Assembly: GCF_030272615.1 (NCBI RefSeq)
Contig: NC_081409.1
Location: 654,562,468-654,626,467 of the forward strand
Length of the DNA stretch: 64,000 nucleotides
From: Cryptomeria japonica
Taxonomy: Eukaryota > Streptophyta > Pinopsida > Cupressales > Cupressaceae
Reading direction: 5' to 3'
Position numbers and translations under genes: made by a program
The notes under the pieces: model-generated
The model's input: the letters and a program-made list of their open reading frames with translations, nothing else
Database searches by the model: none
Told to the model about the DNA's origin: nothing
Shown: positions 1 through 13,200 of the stretch, piece by piece
Layout: every line of letters starts with the position of its first letter
Position numbering within the stretch: position 1 is the first letter of the stretch

Positions 1-1237
1 AGATTGGTTTATGTCGTCTTTCAAATGGATAGTAAGTATAGCTATCCTGCTTGAAGGTTTTCTGTATATTGATTGTAGTAATTCAAGACACAAGAAGGAA
101 GTCTTAACAGGTAAATCTCCGACTTTGAAAGGTTTTGATTTTTGTTTTTTAGATTGGATTCTAGATTTCAACCCTAATAATATGCAATCTCTATAGATAA
201 ATAGACCGCTATTGATACGTACCCTACCAATCGAATTAATGGACATTGAAATTATTACGAAAATTGGTAATCACATTGACAAATTTGTAGAAATCGGTGA
301 TAAATATAGGAAGTATGCGATCTGTGTGATGATAATTAATATGGATATTAGTGCTAAAACCTTAAAACCTATTGAGATTAAATCAGGGGTGTCGTCCTTC
401 CTTATCTATCCTAAATTCTTCAGAGGGATTCTAGATCTAGACCCTGCATCGACTCTAGTTTTGCCTCCTTCTCAATTGAGATCTAGTAGGATTCCTGGGG
501 TCGACATTAGTTTCAATCTAGAAAAGGGAGGGTTTGTGGTTTAGGAAATCCCTTTGCCATCTAGGCATATTAAGGAAACTAAGGATGTTGAGGATATTGA
601 AGAAGGATAATTTATCATTAACAAGGGACAAGAAGACTGTGTGATCCCTTCCTCTCCCAGCCTCCAGGTTGAACCCTTGTTGGATTTACTAGGAGTAACT
701 GCTGAGCTGGAGACTCCCCTTGTCTCGATGAAAGATCCTCACTTTGCATCTACTGATGTGAAGGGAGGGGAATTGGATGCTCTCCCTCTTCCCTCTAATC
801 AGGCTATAAGAGTGGAGGATTGCAGAAACTCTAATGGCTCTCCCCATAGCAAAGCATGCTCTACTAATGAAGAGAGGGTAGTTCAAGATGAGGATCCTAC
901 CCACAAAGAGGAAGAGGTCAATTTCATTATTAACTATCTTTGTGACTCAGTCACTGAGGAAATCATGAATAAAATGTTGGATGAAATAATTGACAAGGAA
1001 GAGCTTGTTCTTCAAAAAAACCTATTAGATAAAGAAATTATAGCCTTCTCCCCTCCCCCTGTGGTCTCAGATATAGAAGAACTTCTTCTAGATTTGAATA
1101 ATAAGGTAAATGAAACTTTAGGTATCGAGCTTTGGGAAGCTGATAAATCTATCCTCGATTGTGCTAAGCTCTTCAAAAAGAGGGATAGGAAATCCCTATC
1201 AGAGCTTCGAGCTAATGATGGCTCTACGAAAGGTTAG
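1..1237 (+). pseudogene. LINE-A ORF1 (DUF4283-like RNA-binding protein), broken and 5'-partial
   Basis: Encodes the remnant of the LINE ORF1 protein, the nucleic-acid-binding partner of the LINE ribonucleoprotein. The segment around 240-420 (NHIDKFVEIGDKYRKYA..., then ISAKTLKPIEIKSG) resembles the DUF4283-type domain of plant L1 ORF1 proteins. The C-terminal half is acidic and low in complexity. Stops interrupt it near 194, 542 and 608; LINE-B has sense codons at the latter two (GAG and GAA). It ends with TAG at 1235-1237, 56 bp before the ORF2 start. The DUF4283 call is by motif appearance only. Confidence 0.6.
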
Positions 1238-1293
1238 GTAAAACTCACGGACATGTTTTATGCAGGGAAGGGGAAGGTCCTTCCCAAGGGCTC

Positions 1294-4200
1294 ATGAAGA
1301 TCGTTTCTTGGAATGTTAGGGGTTTAAATGCCCCTACCAAGCAAAGGCTAGTCAAACACTATCTATCCTCTTTTAGCCCAGAATTAGTTTTGCTTCAAGA
1401 GACTAAATTGGGAGATGTAGACTTATCTTCCTTTGGTAACCATTTAGGCTTTAGGCAGATTATAGGAAGCCCAGGTATTGGGGCCTCTGAAGTTCTAGCT
1501 ATTATCTGGGATCCTCACAATATCCTTCTTTCTCCCCTCGCATCCAGTCTTAATTGGATGAGTGGGAGGGTAACTTGTCTCAAGAATAATCTAGAATTTG
1601 TTATTTTAAATGTGTATGGGCCAATCTTTAATGATGATAAAAAAAGATCCTCGAAGGAAATTGAGAATTTCATGAGTACCCTCAATCAGGTATTTTTTAT
1701 AGGTGGGGATTTTAATGCAATTTTGCATTAACATGAGAAGCAAGGAGGCCTAGACATTAATACTTGGGCTTCTTTGGACTTTGTTAATTGGATCCATAGA
1801 AGTGGTATGCTAGAGATCAATATGGTCAAGGATGCCTTTACTTGGAATAACTGCAGAATAGGATTCAACAACTTTGCAGAGAAACTGGATAAGTTCTTTG
1901 TTTTGGGAAGTCTCATCAACTTTCCCTTCACCCTGGAAGCCTCAATTTTACCTTTTTCAAAATCAGATCACTTTCGCATTTTACTAGACATTCAGGGTGA
2001 AACTAGCCCAAAGAGATGTCCTTTTAAATTTGAGAACATGTGGCTTAAGGATGACCACATCTTGGAGCTTCTAAAAGAGTCATAGAATGGGGCCATGGTC
2101 TCAGGGTCTGGGATTTTCAAGGTTGTTAAAAAACTTAAGATTATCAAGTAGAATCTCATTCTATGGAATACAGAGCACTTCGGTAATATCTTTGATAAGA
2201 AACCTTAGGTGGAAGTTGAGTTGACAGTAGTTAATGAGCAAGTAATGAGATATGGGATGGATGAGACTCTGTTTCTCAAAGCGAAGAAACTTATGGCGGA
2301 CCATGAATCTATTCTTGCCAAAGAATAAATCTTCTGGAAACAAAAAATCGAGAGAGACTTGGTTGGAGGTAGGTGATAAGAATACCAAATTTTTCCACAA
2401 TAGTGTAATGATGAGAAGAGTTAGAAACCATATCTATAGAATTAAGGTAAGTAATGGCTCTGAGGTGGCTAATCCTATAATCATTGTGAAAGAGGTTGTT
2501 GATTTCTTTTCCCTTCTCCTCAACTCGGATTGGAGCCCTCACAACTAATACCAAGACATGTTTATCAAGATCATCCCTAGGCTTTTAAATAAGCAACATT
2601 CTGATGTTCTAAATGCCAAATTTTCTCTAGAAGAAGTTGAAGTTTCTCTTAAGGAGATGAGCCTAGACAAATCCACTAGGCCGGATGGCTTTCCTACAAG
2701 CTTCTTCCAAGTATGTTGGCCCTTTCTTGGTGAGGAAGTTACAACAGCTCTAGAAGAAATGAGAAACTTGGAAACATCCTCAAAGAGATCAATAACACCT
2801 TTTTGACCCTTATCCCTAAAAATTACAAACCGGAGCGTTTTGATGAATTCCGACCTATAGCCCTCTGCAATACTATTTATAAAATTTTCACTAAAACTCT
2901 AGCTAATAGGCTTCATAAACTCCTCCCTCTACTGATTAGTGAGGAATAGACAATTTTTGTCATTGGGAGATCTATTTATGATGGCGTCATTATAGCTCAA
3001 GAGGCTATCCACTCTATCTAGGAAAATGGGAACCCTAGTATGCTCTTAAACTTAAATATTAGGAAAGCTTATGATAAGGTGAACTGGAGATTTCTATGTA
3101 GATGCTTAGAAGCTTTTGGCTTTCCAGCTACATGGATCAATTTGATTTTCAAATGTATATCTACGCCTAAATTCTTTGTTCTGATAAATGTTACCCCTGA
3201 AGGTTTTTTCAGTTCTTCTAGGGTTTTGAGGCAGGGTGACCCCCTCTCCCCTTTTGTCTTTATTATTATGGCTGAAGCATTGGGTAGATCGATTTCCAGA
3301 GCTAGGGAGGCTAGCCAGTTGATGGGGATTAGAATTACTAGTAACCTTGACCCTATAATGCACCAGCAATTTGTTGATGACACTATGCTATATGGGTGTA
3401 GCAATCTAAGTGAGGCCTAGGCTTTCAAGCTTATCTTAGATTCATACTCAATCTAGCTAAGTCTGAAGTCTTCTTGTTTAATACTCAAGCTAGTGTTCAA
3501 ACTAGTATCTGTAACATTCTGAAATTTAATCTAGGAAGCCTCCTCTATAAATATCTTGGATTGCCATTGGGAAAGGGCTTAGGGTCTTCTAATCTGTGGG
3601 ATGGATTAGTTGATAAGATCAAAAATAGGATAGCAGCCTGGAAAGGCAAGTGGCTATCCTCTGCGAGTAGAGCTACATTAGTTAAATCAGTTCTAGCAGC
3701 TATGCCTCTCTATCAGCTCTCATGTTTTAGCCCGCCTTAGTCTAAAAAGGAAGTGTTAAATAGATATCTAAGATCCTTCTTTTTGCAAGGGATGGAAGTG
3801 AAGAAACGTATTTCCTTAATAGCCTGGGATAAGATTTGTAGGCCCAAGTCTACAGGGGTATTCGGATTAAGGATATTAAAGTTCAGAGCAAGGCGTTAGG
3901 AGATAAATTAGTATGGAAAATGTTTTGGTCCCCCCATCTAAAATGAGCCCAAATCCTCTTTCATAAGTATCTGTGAGGTAGAGACCATATGAGCCTCTTC
4001 AAAGATCCCTCACCCCTGAGAGGCTCACATATTTAGAACTTTATGTTGGATTGTTGGAATATCATCTCGGACAAATTGACTTGGAATCTGGGTAAGGGTT
4101 ATAAAGCCCTCTTCTGGTCAGACTCTTGGGGTGGTTTTCCATTCCTTTGGCATCAAGCTAACTTGGATTCTTCAAGAGCACTTCTTGAATCTATTTGGGG

Positions 4201-5464
4201 CTGGTATGTCAAGGACTATATCTTGCCTTTAGAGGGTGACTTAGCTATGGGCTGGTCCTAGAGATCCCTTTATCAGAAAAACATCTCGGCTAGGGAGAAA
4301 CTACTGCTTCAAGATATCCTTAAGAAAAGGATGGTCACTTTCAATTTAGGGTCAGATTCTATGGTCTGGGATGGCTCAAAATCAGGGTATATTCCTCTAA
4401 GGATGACTATAATGTCCTCCTTAATCAACAACTCTCCTCGGCCACCACAGTCCCAATAGTCTTGTGTTGGGAAAAGATGTGTCTGCCTAAGGCTAGGGTC
4501 TTCTCTTGGTTAGCCCTCCAAGGCAAGATTCTCATAGAAAATAAATTTAAAAAAAATGGGCTATGAAGGTCCTAGTAGATATCCTTTGTGTGAAGGGGTG
4601 GATGAAGATATAGATCATATTATTCTCAATTGCAACTGCGCATCCAATGGTTGGATATGGTTGTGCAAAAAATTAGGATGGTCCTCTGCCTTTCCTAACT
4701 CCATCCTTGGAATGTTTCAAGCTTGGCCAACCCTTTTTAAGAACTCCCTTGAAGGAGGGTTGTAGATCTTAGCTCCCTCTCTGGTAATTTGGAAACTTTG
4801 GAAGGAATGCAATAGGAGGCTCTTTAAGGAAAATAATATGGATTGGTCCCTTTTAGCAAATAAAATAGAAGCTTCAATAGTAGAGCTTTTAAATAGAAGA
4901 ATCTCCAAATTACCCAGCAACCTCTTTGTAATGACCTAATGGGATGAGAATATGAGAGGGAGATGGTTTGGTTTGAGTATCCCTCCATTCGTTGGTATTG
5001 GTAGCTCCAAAAATCAAGAGTTGAGGAATGCTTGTAAGTGGATAGCCCCTAAAAGGGGTTGGTCTAAGTTAAACTTTGATGGAGCATCACGTGGTAATCC
5101 AGGTCTTCTAGGTATTGGATGTTGTCTCCATGATGAAGCAGGAAAGGAATTGGCCAGGGAAGCTAAACCCATAGAGATTGCATCCAACAATAGAGCTGAA
5201 ATTTTAGCCCTCATTGAAGGCCTTCTTCTCTGCCAAAATACAGGAATTCGCAAATTGGCTATTGAGGGAGACTCGACCATTATAATTAACGACCACTGAA
5301 AAGGCTCCATTCCTGATTGGAAGCTTAATGTACTTTTGGCTAGAGCTCTCTGTCTCCTAAAACATTTTGAGAAATTAACCTTCAACCATATCTATTGAGA
5401 TGGAAATTCTAGAGAGGATGCACTAGCTAATGTCGAAGCTGATGGTCAGTTTATAAGTAAATAA
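1294..5464 (+). pseudogene. LINE-A ORF2: endonuclease - reverse transcriptase - RNase H polyprotein, broken
   Basis: The start at 1294 gives MKIVSWNVRGLNAPTKQRLV, the usual N-terminus of plant L1 endonucleases; LLQETKLGD and GGDFNAIL (near 1710) are further nuclease motifs. RT sequence runs from about 2640 (LDKSTRPDGFPTSFFQ) through EFRPIALCNTIYK (2845), RQGDPLSPFVF (3229) and FVDDTMLYG (3370). RT motif A reads LNLNIRKAYDKVNW, so the catalytic Asp is Asn where LINE-B keeps Asp. A zf-RVT-like segment lies near 4440-4660. RNase H spans 5070-5464, with NFDGASRGNPG, NNRAEILAL and EGDS carrying the D-E-D residues. Many stops and frameshifts (for example TAA at 1729, where LINE-B has CAA) make it inactive. 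Confidence 0.85.
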
Positions 5465-6100
5465 AAGAATCCTTTCTCAGATTATTACCTCAAGCCTTAT
5501 AATATTTTATGAATTTTAGTATGCAAATGTATATAGGGATATGCATATCTATATAGACATACATTCATATATATCATTACTATTGAAATATATATGCATG
5601 GATATATAGGTATTAATGTTTTTATAGACATTGTATACTAAAAGGAATAAAAGATTATGAGTCTCGTCCGCCTTATCTATCTTTTCTAGCCTTTTAGTCA
5701 CTATCTAGATTATTTTTATCTTAAGCTTTAGGCAAAGTTTAGAGGAAGTTGTTTCCCTTTTCCGGATGTCCTTTGTCAGGAACTCCCCTTGATTAGTACC
5801 AATCTGACGGTATTTTAGTAATGATGGAGTGACTTCCCTTCTGCGATTGAAAGAAAATTATATATTGCTTGTTTGCTTGTAGGCGGCGGTAATTATTACT
5901 TAGATCATAGAGATCACTTCAATTGGATCCTGACCCTTCGATCTTGTTCAACTACCTCTATCTTGGATTCCTCTATGGCAAGATGAGTTGTATTTATCGA
6001 TTCATTAAAACTCTTTCTCTATTTAAGTTCGTTTGGTTGGGGTTTTGGCTTATCTTTCATTTAGCTCCGATGGATACTCCGATAAGGCTTCTAGGGCTCA
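5465..6100 (+). repeat. LINE tail/leader repeat, copy 1
   Basis: About 635 bp that recur after LINE-B at 18647-19282 with only scattered differences. It holds the AT-rich 3' tail (repeated ATATAT/CATA), a GTATACTAAAAGGAATAAAAG motif near 5634, and a leader with TATTTAAG near 6022. It is followed here by the ORF1 start of LINE-B, but after LINE-B by an unrelated ORF. It may be 3' UTR, or 3' UTR plus the 5' leader of the next unit. No gene is seen in it. Confidence 0.7.
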
Positions 6101-6138
6101 AACCTAGGAGGGCTTATCTTTCATTTAGCTCTGATGGA
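6047..6138 (+). repeat. 28-bp direct repeat in the LINE-B leader
   Basis: The string GGCTTATCTTTCATTTAGCT plus about 8 more bases occurs at 6047-6074 and again at 6111-6138, period 64. The second copy contains the proposed ORF1 ATG at 6134. Only the first copy exists in the 18647-19282 repeat, so the duplication is specific to this junction and may mark the 5' boundary of LINE-B. Confidence 0.55.
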
Positions 6139-7818
6139 GCAGATGGAAGGGAAAGTGGTGAAACCTAGGAGGGCTCACAAGGAAGCCATGAAAAACCCTC
6201 CAAGGGCTGCAAATGGCAAGGAAGAAGCCAATGTAATTCTAGGTCGACCACTTCCAATAGGTTCAATCAGCTGCAAAATCTAGAGGAAGGTTATTTAAAA
6301 CCAGATCCCCAGGCAAATAATAGTAGAAGCAAAAATTTAAAATCCCAGAAAACCAGTTGAAACTCAATCTGTACCTAAGGCTTCTTTAAGCAAGGGTAAG
6401 ACAAACCCTCTTGCCTCCTAAACCCTTAACGATGGTATCGGGTTCAATCAAGGACCCTCACTCATACTTGGTTAATGTTTTAGAGATTAATGAGAATCTG
6501 GATAAGCAGATTCAACAATCTTGCAAGGCCTTTGGAGTTTTTACGAGATGGCAGGGTCTTGGAATTTCATCGGAAGCTATTGCAAATTGGTTTATGTTGT
6601 CCTTCAATTAGATAGTAAGTATAGCTATCATGTCCGAAGGTTTTCTGTATATTGATTATGGTAATTCAAGACACAAGAAGGAACTCTTAATAGGTAAATC
6701 TTCGACTTTCAAAGGTTTTGATTTTTGTTTTTTAGATTGGATTTTGGATTTTAAACCTGATAATATGCAATCTCTAGATATTGATAGATCGCTATTGATG
6801 CCTAACCTACCAGTCAAATTAATGGATATTGAAATTATTAGGAAAATTGGTAATCACATTAGTAAATTTGTAGAAATCAGTGATAAATATAGGAAGTATG
6901 CGAACTGTGTGATGATAATTAATATGGATATTAGTGTTAAAACCTTAAAACCTATTGAGATTAAATCAGGGGTGTCGTCCTTCCTTACCTATCCTGAATT
7001 ATTCAGAGGGATTATCAATCTAGACCCTGCATCGACTCCATTTCTGCCTCCTTCTCAATTGAGATCCAGTAGGGTTCCTGGGGTCGATATTAGTTTCAAT
7101 CTAGAAAAGGGAGGGTTTGTGGTTGAGGAAATCCTTTTGCCATCTAGGCATATTAAGGAAACTAAGGATGTTGAGGATATTGAAGAAGGAGAATTTATCA
7201 TTAATAAGGAATAGGAAGACTGTACGATCCCTTCCTCTCCCAGCCTCCGGGTTGAAACCTTGTTAGATTTACTAGGAGTAACTATTGAGCTGGAGACTCC
7301 CCTTGTCTCGAAGGAATAACCTCACTCTGCATCTACTGATGTGAAGGGAGGGGAATTGGATTCTCTCCCTCTTCCCTGTGATCAGGCTATAAGAGTGGAG
7401 GACTGTAGAAACTCGAATGGCTCTCCCCAAAGGAAAGCATGCTCTACTAACGAGGAGAGGGTAGTTCAAGATGAGGATCCTTCCCACAAAGAGGAAGAGG
7501 TCAATTGCATTATTAACTATCTCTCTGACTCAAGTCACTGAGGAAATCATGAATAAAATATTGGATCAAATAATTGACAAGGAAGAGCATGTTCTTAAAA
7601 AAAAAATGTTAGATAAAGAAATTCTAGCCTTCTCCCCTCCCCCTGTGGTCTTGGATATAGAAGAACTTCTAGATTTGAATAATAAGGAAAATGAAACTTT
7701 AGGTATCAAGCTTTGGGCAGTTGATAAATCCATCCCAGATTGTGGTAAGCTCTTCAAAAAAAGGGGTAGGAAATCCCTATCAGAGCTTCGAGCTAATAAT
7801 GGCTCTACGGAAGTTTAG
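6134..7818 (+). pseudogene. LINE-B ORF1 (DUF4283-like), broken
   Basis: The start at ATG 6134 reads MEQMEGKVVKPRRAHKEAMK and gives a basic N-terminus. The protein is then broken by stops and a frameshift before resuming at about 6411 (MVSGSIKDPHSYLVNVLEIN). The best preserved piece, 6630-7214, contains IIRKIGNHISKFVEISDKYR and DISVKTLKPIEIKSG, the same DUF4283-like segment as LINE-A. The acidic C-terminal region has a frame change near 7540 and ends with TAG at 7816. ORF2 follows after about 56 bp, the same spacing as in LINE-A. Confidence 0.6.
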
Positions 7819-7874
7819 GTAAAACTCACAAACATGTTTTATGTTGGGAAGGGGAAGGTCCTTCCCAAGGGCTC

Positions 7875-9270
7875 GTGAAGATCATTTCTTGAAATGTTAG
7901 GGGTTTAAATGCTCGTAACAAGAAGAGGCTAGTCAAACGTTGTTTATCCTCTTTTAGCCCATAATTAGTTTTGCTTCAAGAGACTAAGTTGGAAGATGTA
8001 GATTTAGCTTCCTTTGGTAATCATTTAGGCTTTAGGCAGATTATAGGAACCCTAGGTATTGGGGCCTTTGAAGGTCTATCTATTATCTAGGATCCTCACA
8101 ATATCCTTCTTTCTCCCCTAGCATCCAATCTTAATTGGATGAGTGGGAGGGTAACTTTTCTCAAGAATAATCTAGACTTTGTTATTTTAAATGTGTATGG
8201 GCCAATCCTTAATGATGATAAAAAAAGAGTCTTGGAGGAAATTGATAATTTCATGAGTACCCTCAGTTAGGTATGTTTTATAGGTGGGGATTTTAATGCA
8301 ATTTTCCATCAACATGAGAAGCAGGGAGGCCTAGGCATTAATGCTCAGGCTTCTTTGGACTTCACTGATTGGATCCATAGGAGTTGTATGCTAGAGATCA
8401 ATATGGTCAAGGATGCCTTTGCTTGGAATAACCACACGTTAGGATTCAACAACATTCTAGAGAAAGTGGATAAGTTCTTTGTTTTGGGAAGTCTCATCAA
8501 CTTTCCCTTCACCTTGGAAATGCCAATTTTACCTTTTTCAGGATCAGATCACTTTCCCATTTTACTAGACATTCAGTGGGAAGCTATCCCAAAGAGATGT
8601 CCTTGTAACTAAGAGAACATTTGGCTTAAGGATGAGCACATCTTGGAGCTTCTAAAAGAGTGGTAGAATTGGGCCATTGTTTTAGGATCTAGGATTTTTA
8701 AGGTTGTTAACAAACTTAAGATTATCAAGCAGAATCTCATTCTATGGAATAGGGAGCGCTTCGGTAATATCTTCGATAAGAAAGGTCACGTGGAAGCTGA
8801 GTTGGCAGTAGTTAATGAGCAAGTAATGAGATATGGGATGCATGAGCCTCTGTTTCTCAAAGCGAAGAAACTTATGGCGGACCATGAATCTATTCTTGCC
8901 AAAGAAGAAATCTTCTGGAAATAAAAATCTAGAGAGACTTGGTTGGAGGCAAATGATAAGAATACCATTTTTTTCTACAATAGTGTAAGGACGAGAAGAG
9001 TTAGAAACCATATCTCTAGAATTAAGGTAAGTAATGGCTCTGAGGTGGTTAATCCTATAATCATTGCGAAAGAGGTTGTCGATTTCTTTTCCCTTATCCT
9101 AAACTCAGATTGGAGCCCTCACAACTTAGACCAAGACATGTTTATCAAGAGCATCCCTAGGCTTTTGAATAAGGAACATTTTGATGTTCTAAATACCAAA
9201 TTTTCTCTACCAATAGTTGAAGTTGCTCTTAAGCAGATGAGCCCAGACAAATCCCATAGGCCGGATTGCT
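7875..9270 (+). pseudogene. LINE-B ORF2, N-terminal part: endonuclease and start of RT
   Basis: Aligned with LINE-A ORF2, but the start codon is GTG (ATG lost) and the WNVRGLN motif has TGA in place of the Trp codon. Nuclease motifs GGDFNAIFHQHEKQGG (about 8284) and DKFFVLGSLINFPF are readable. The RT entry motif begins KQMSPDKSHRPD (about 9230) and is cut at 9270 by E1, whose TSD copy TTGCT (9266-9270) forms the last bases. Several stops are shared with LINE-A (for example the TAG near 8663), so the master copy may already have carried them, or the sites are prone to mutate. Confidence 0.8.
9266..9270. other. E1 target-site duplication, left copy
   Basis: TTGCT here and TGGCT at 15855-15859. 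The uninterrupted LINE-A reads CCGGATGGCTTTCC at the same place, so the left copy has one G-to-T change. Confidence 0.85.
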
Positions 9271-10064
9271 TGTTAGGAATCCCATAGAGACTGAGAGGGG
9301 GGGGTGAATCAGTATCTAACCGGTGAGTAGAGTTTCTTGAATTAAAACATGCAGAACATATTATAACAGTGTACCAGTATGCAAGAAATAATGCAATAAA
9401 CAGAATCAGGAACATCCACATGAAAAGAACACCATAACACAAGGTTTTAACAAGGAAACCCGATGTGGGAAAAACCTCAGTGGGATTTGTGACCCACAAT
9501 ATTCACTCATTGGCCAATAAGAGAATATTACTTACAATAGGGGCCTGCACATGCAGGAAGGCCAACTGCCTAGAGCTCACTGCTCAATGGGAAGTCTCAC
9601 TGACTTACAATGAGGATTATACAAATCCAATATCTTGTATTGCTTTACAATAGCATCTATAATGCCTGATCCAGTACCGGTTGCTGCTCTGCTTCTTACA
9701 TAAACCCTTAGCCTATATTTTGCATAATAGGTCTGCTTAATATTTTTCGTTAACACTTCCTCACTGATACCAAATGTCTACAATGATCTCTTTTATATAT
9801 AAGAGTCATTTTACAATTTTCCAAGTCGGCTTACAAAGTTTTTACAATAATAAACAAAATATAATATAATAAAATCTTGTCGACCTCTGTGCCAGTATAC
9901 TTCTTTTCTTTGTGCCAGTGTCGGTGTCCTGAGTGCCGATGTAGAGTGTGATCTGCTAATGCTGGTATAGTGCCTTTGTTGGTGCCATAGGAATGCGAGG
10001 TTTTCATCAATGACAAAACCTTCAATCACATACAATGTCTCATTGGAGTGTGCATATGCCAACA
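9271..10064 (-). repeat. E1 3' LTR
   Basis: On the + strand it reads TGTTAGGAATCCC...TATGCCAACA and matches 15062-15854 along its whole length. It carries the GGTTTTTCCCAC...GGGTTTCCTTGTT motif (minus sense, about 9445-9480) shared by all copia-like LTRs in this window. The polypurine tract follows at 10065. Confidence 0.9.
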
Positions 10065-10236
10065 ATCTCCCCCTTTGGCATTGATGGAAACACTCATGAG
10101 AAATTTCAAAAATGTATCCATAAATGTGAAGTAAAAAAAAAATGTTACCAAAAATGTGTGTGCTCCCCCTGAGCATATGATTCCTGTGATATTGAATTTT
10201 CTCATCCCACTACTCCCCCTATGGCATCAATGACAA
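10065..10236 (-). promoter_or_regulatory. E1 polypurine tract and upstream PPT-like tracts
   Basis: The tract next to the LTR reads CCAAAGGGGGAGAT (minus sense, 10065-10078). Two further tracts lie upstream in element orientation: CAGGGGGAGCAC (about 10165-10176) and CATAGGGGGAGTAGTG (about 10207-10223). The outer two share a preceding CAT(T/C)(G/A)ATGCCA sequence. Multiple PPTs are a described hallmark of Sirevirus-type copia elements. Confidence 0.7.
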
Positions 10237-10268
10237 AGGTTGTCAAGATCTCAGTAGAGTTTGTAGTT

Positions 10269-13200
10269 TCAACCTTGTAACTGGGTGGTTACAATTTGAA
10301 AAAGATCTCCCAAAATCAAGTTTATACTATCCATAAAATTCTTGCTATCCTTTATTGTTGTCTCTGTTCTCTTCACTATACCGGTGAGATGCTGCAAATG
10401 CTCTATCGATGTTTTCTGTCCCTGTATTAGTGCCTCAGATACTTCCTTCCGTAGTGATGCTAGATAGTCCAATCTTGGACTTAGTTTTAATCTCAAATGT
10501 TTTGCCTTATTCACTATTCTTTCTCTCTCTCTTTCCAATTTAAGTAAATCTTCTTCAAAATTTGTTATCTTCTCCTCAAAAACTGATAGTATATCAGGTG
10601 AGTTAACAAAATTATCTGCAAGTTTATTGATCTCATCCTATACCTTGCTCATCTTTTTGTCTATATCTACAGTCAAAAAGTTTGTCTTACAGGTGTCTTT
10701 GTACAGAGTTTTGTACTCTTTCAATAAATTACACAATTCCGGTAGAAGTGTGTCAAAATTTCTATTACACTTCTTTATTTGCTCATCAAAAAATTTCTTC
10801 TTTCCAATTTCTACTTTATCCTTAAATGGCTCTTCCTTTATTTTCTCAATGTTTTCTGTGATATATTTACATAGTGTATCAAGTTGTCCTAAAGAATCTT
10901 TATTGTCTACATTACAGTTAGGAGCAATTACCTTTAAAATTGGTATGGTATCATCAATTGCCTTATAAGCTTGTGAGTTGCAGTTTGTTATCTTTTTTAT
11001 TGAATCTAATAGTACCTTAGTCATATTAGTTGATTTGTAGCCTGATGATGAACCAACATTCTAAGTACCATCAGTGGAAGTAACCAAGCTTGTATTGACC
11101 TCTGGTAGGTCTGTTTGTGTCTGCATTTCTTTAAGTAATGGTTTTTCTATTTCTCCAGTTGTCGGTGGCACTGTTTCCTTATGTTCCTGTTCCTGTTGCT
11201 GTTGTTCCTATTCTGGAGCCTTTTGCTCTATTTGTTGCATTGTCTCAGTCTGAGTCTCTACCTTTTTCTCTTTGTCTTCTACCAGTTTCTCCTATGTGTT
11301 TTCAGTTTTCTCAACTACCGGAGGCTCACTAGCCATGTCAGTCTTATCAACTGTATCTTTGTCTACCACTATGTTGATCTTTTGAGTATCAACATCCACA
11401 GTACATAAGACTTCAAGATTAGGATTACCATCCTCTACATCCATACTCTCAACTGTCGGTTGATCTTCTATAGCTATTGTTTTTACCGGTGGAGTAATCA
11501 AAGGAGGTGGGGGTAATTTGTCTCTAACCTTGATACTAGGTGGTCCACCAGCTTTACCTTTACCCTTGTCTCTATCTTTCTGATAAACTTTTATGGGTTT
11601 CGGGTTCCTGTATTCTTCTTGTTTTTCTTTTTCAACTAGGAATATATCCCATCCATTTTCTATTTCCTCAGTCACCTCATTAACTCTTCCAACCATTAAA
11701 GCAATGTGTCGGTGTGCAGTAGAAAATATTGACCGGTTGGCTTGAGCAATTAGGTCATTAATTTCTTTGGGTGAGTTTACCAGATATACAACAAGTAGCT
11801 TTTCAATCTTTATTTTCTTGTCCAGTTCTATTACTGCTTGTCTTCTTGCTTCCAGTCTCTTAAATAGTTCATCTGGAATTTCATTGACTATTTCCATCAA
11901 AAACTTCTTATACATGTCCATATGGAATATAACACTATTTTCAACTTGTTCTTTTTCATCAACTGTTAAAGTGTCATATATTTTCTCTATATTTTTCAAT
12001 TTACCTTCCTCTGTAATTTCAATCAGTAGTATATCAAGAGGGGCCAAGTCTTTGTTTGTCCTCTTCTTCTTTTTGGGTGTCAGTTTCTTCTTCTTTGGTG
12101 TAGCCTTTCTTACCGGAGATCTCACTGCTTGTTGTTTTTGTCTTGTCCACTTGGGTGAGGGTGTAGTTGCCGATGAGGGATCTCTTTTCCTTACAACTCT
12201 TTTGAAAGTTGTAGGCATGTCACTCCCCGAAGAAGTACCTACTAGTGATAGGTGAGTTTCAGGTTGTGAAGCTCCTAACTCATCCTCTATTATATCGGTT
12301 GTCTTCAACACATCTTCTTTGATGGCCTTTGCTTGTCTGGAACCTTTCCTTACAACTGCCTCAACCTTTTTCACTCTTTTCTTTGATTGTATTTGACTTT
12401 CAATAGTTTCTGCACTATGAAATATTTCCTCCTTAGGTTCTCTGGGGGCTTCTAGAAGTGCTTTAGCATATGTTTCAATTATATGATCATCTGTTTCATA
12501 GCCCATCTCAGTTACCCAAACTGTCCTAGGGATGACTGCTTCCATCCAGATTTTATCCTTCTTGATTACAAAGCATATTTCATCTTTGTATTTGTCGACA
12601 ATCTTTTGTGATAACCTAATTCTTTTCTTCATTTTGGCCTTTATTGCTTGAAAGAAGTCATGAATATTGTTTTCCTTATCTTCTCCCATGTAATTGAATA
12701 GTTCTATTAACTATTTACCTACCGGTATATCATATCCAAGTTCTTTGTAGCCTATACCAGGAACCTATTTGGTTATATGTAGCATCAGACATACTAACAG
12801 ATTTCCAAACCTAAAAGTTCCTTTCTTGTCCTCCTTAATCTTTCCAAGGTTGTCAATTAATTCATCCTTTAACCACTCACATATATCAATCTTTGCATTA
12901 TCTGTGACCATATCATAAGCACTCTTAATGCATAAACTTGAAACTGAATTGAGTCTATTTGCATGAGTAGCTTTATACCCTAATATCATGCTGATAAATC
13001 TCACATTAATGTCTATTACATCATTAACTCTTAGGGAACTTTTGTCGAATGTTGCACCAATTAGGTTTGTAACTAGGTCATTGGATACCTTTTTGGTTTT
13101 ATCTGGCCTTTTACCAGTGGTCAGTAACCTTGTGACAGCTTTCACAACTTCCTTAATGATTTTGTGGATTGCATCTAACCAAAAAAATTCACCATGTACC

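Larger units (their letters stand above)
1..5640 (+). mobile_element. LINE-A: L1-type non-LTR retrotransposon, 5' end outside window
   Basis: Decayed L1-type plant LINE. Order on the + strand: ORF1 remnant, APE-type endonuclease, reverse transcriptase, zf-RVT-like cysteine region and C-terminal RNase H, ending with a TAA at 5464 and an AT-rich 3' tail. Position 1 aligns with about 6585 of LINE-B, so roughly 450 bp of ORF1 lie upstream of the window. The two LINEs match almost base for base along their length, so they belong to one subfamily. The 3' limit is uncertain because the similarity runs on into a shared tail/leader to about 6100; no clear poly(A) tail or target duplication is visible. 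Confidence 0.85.
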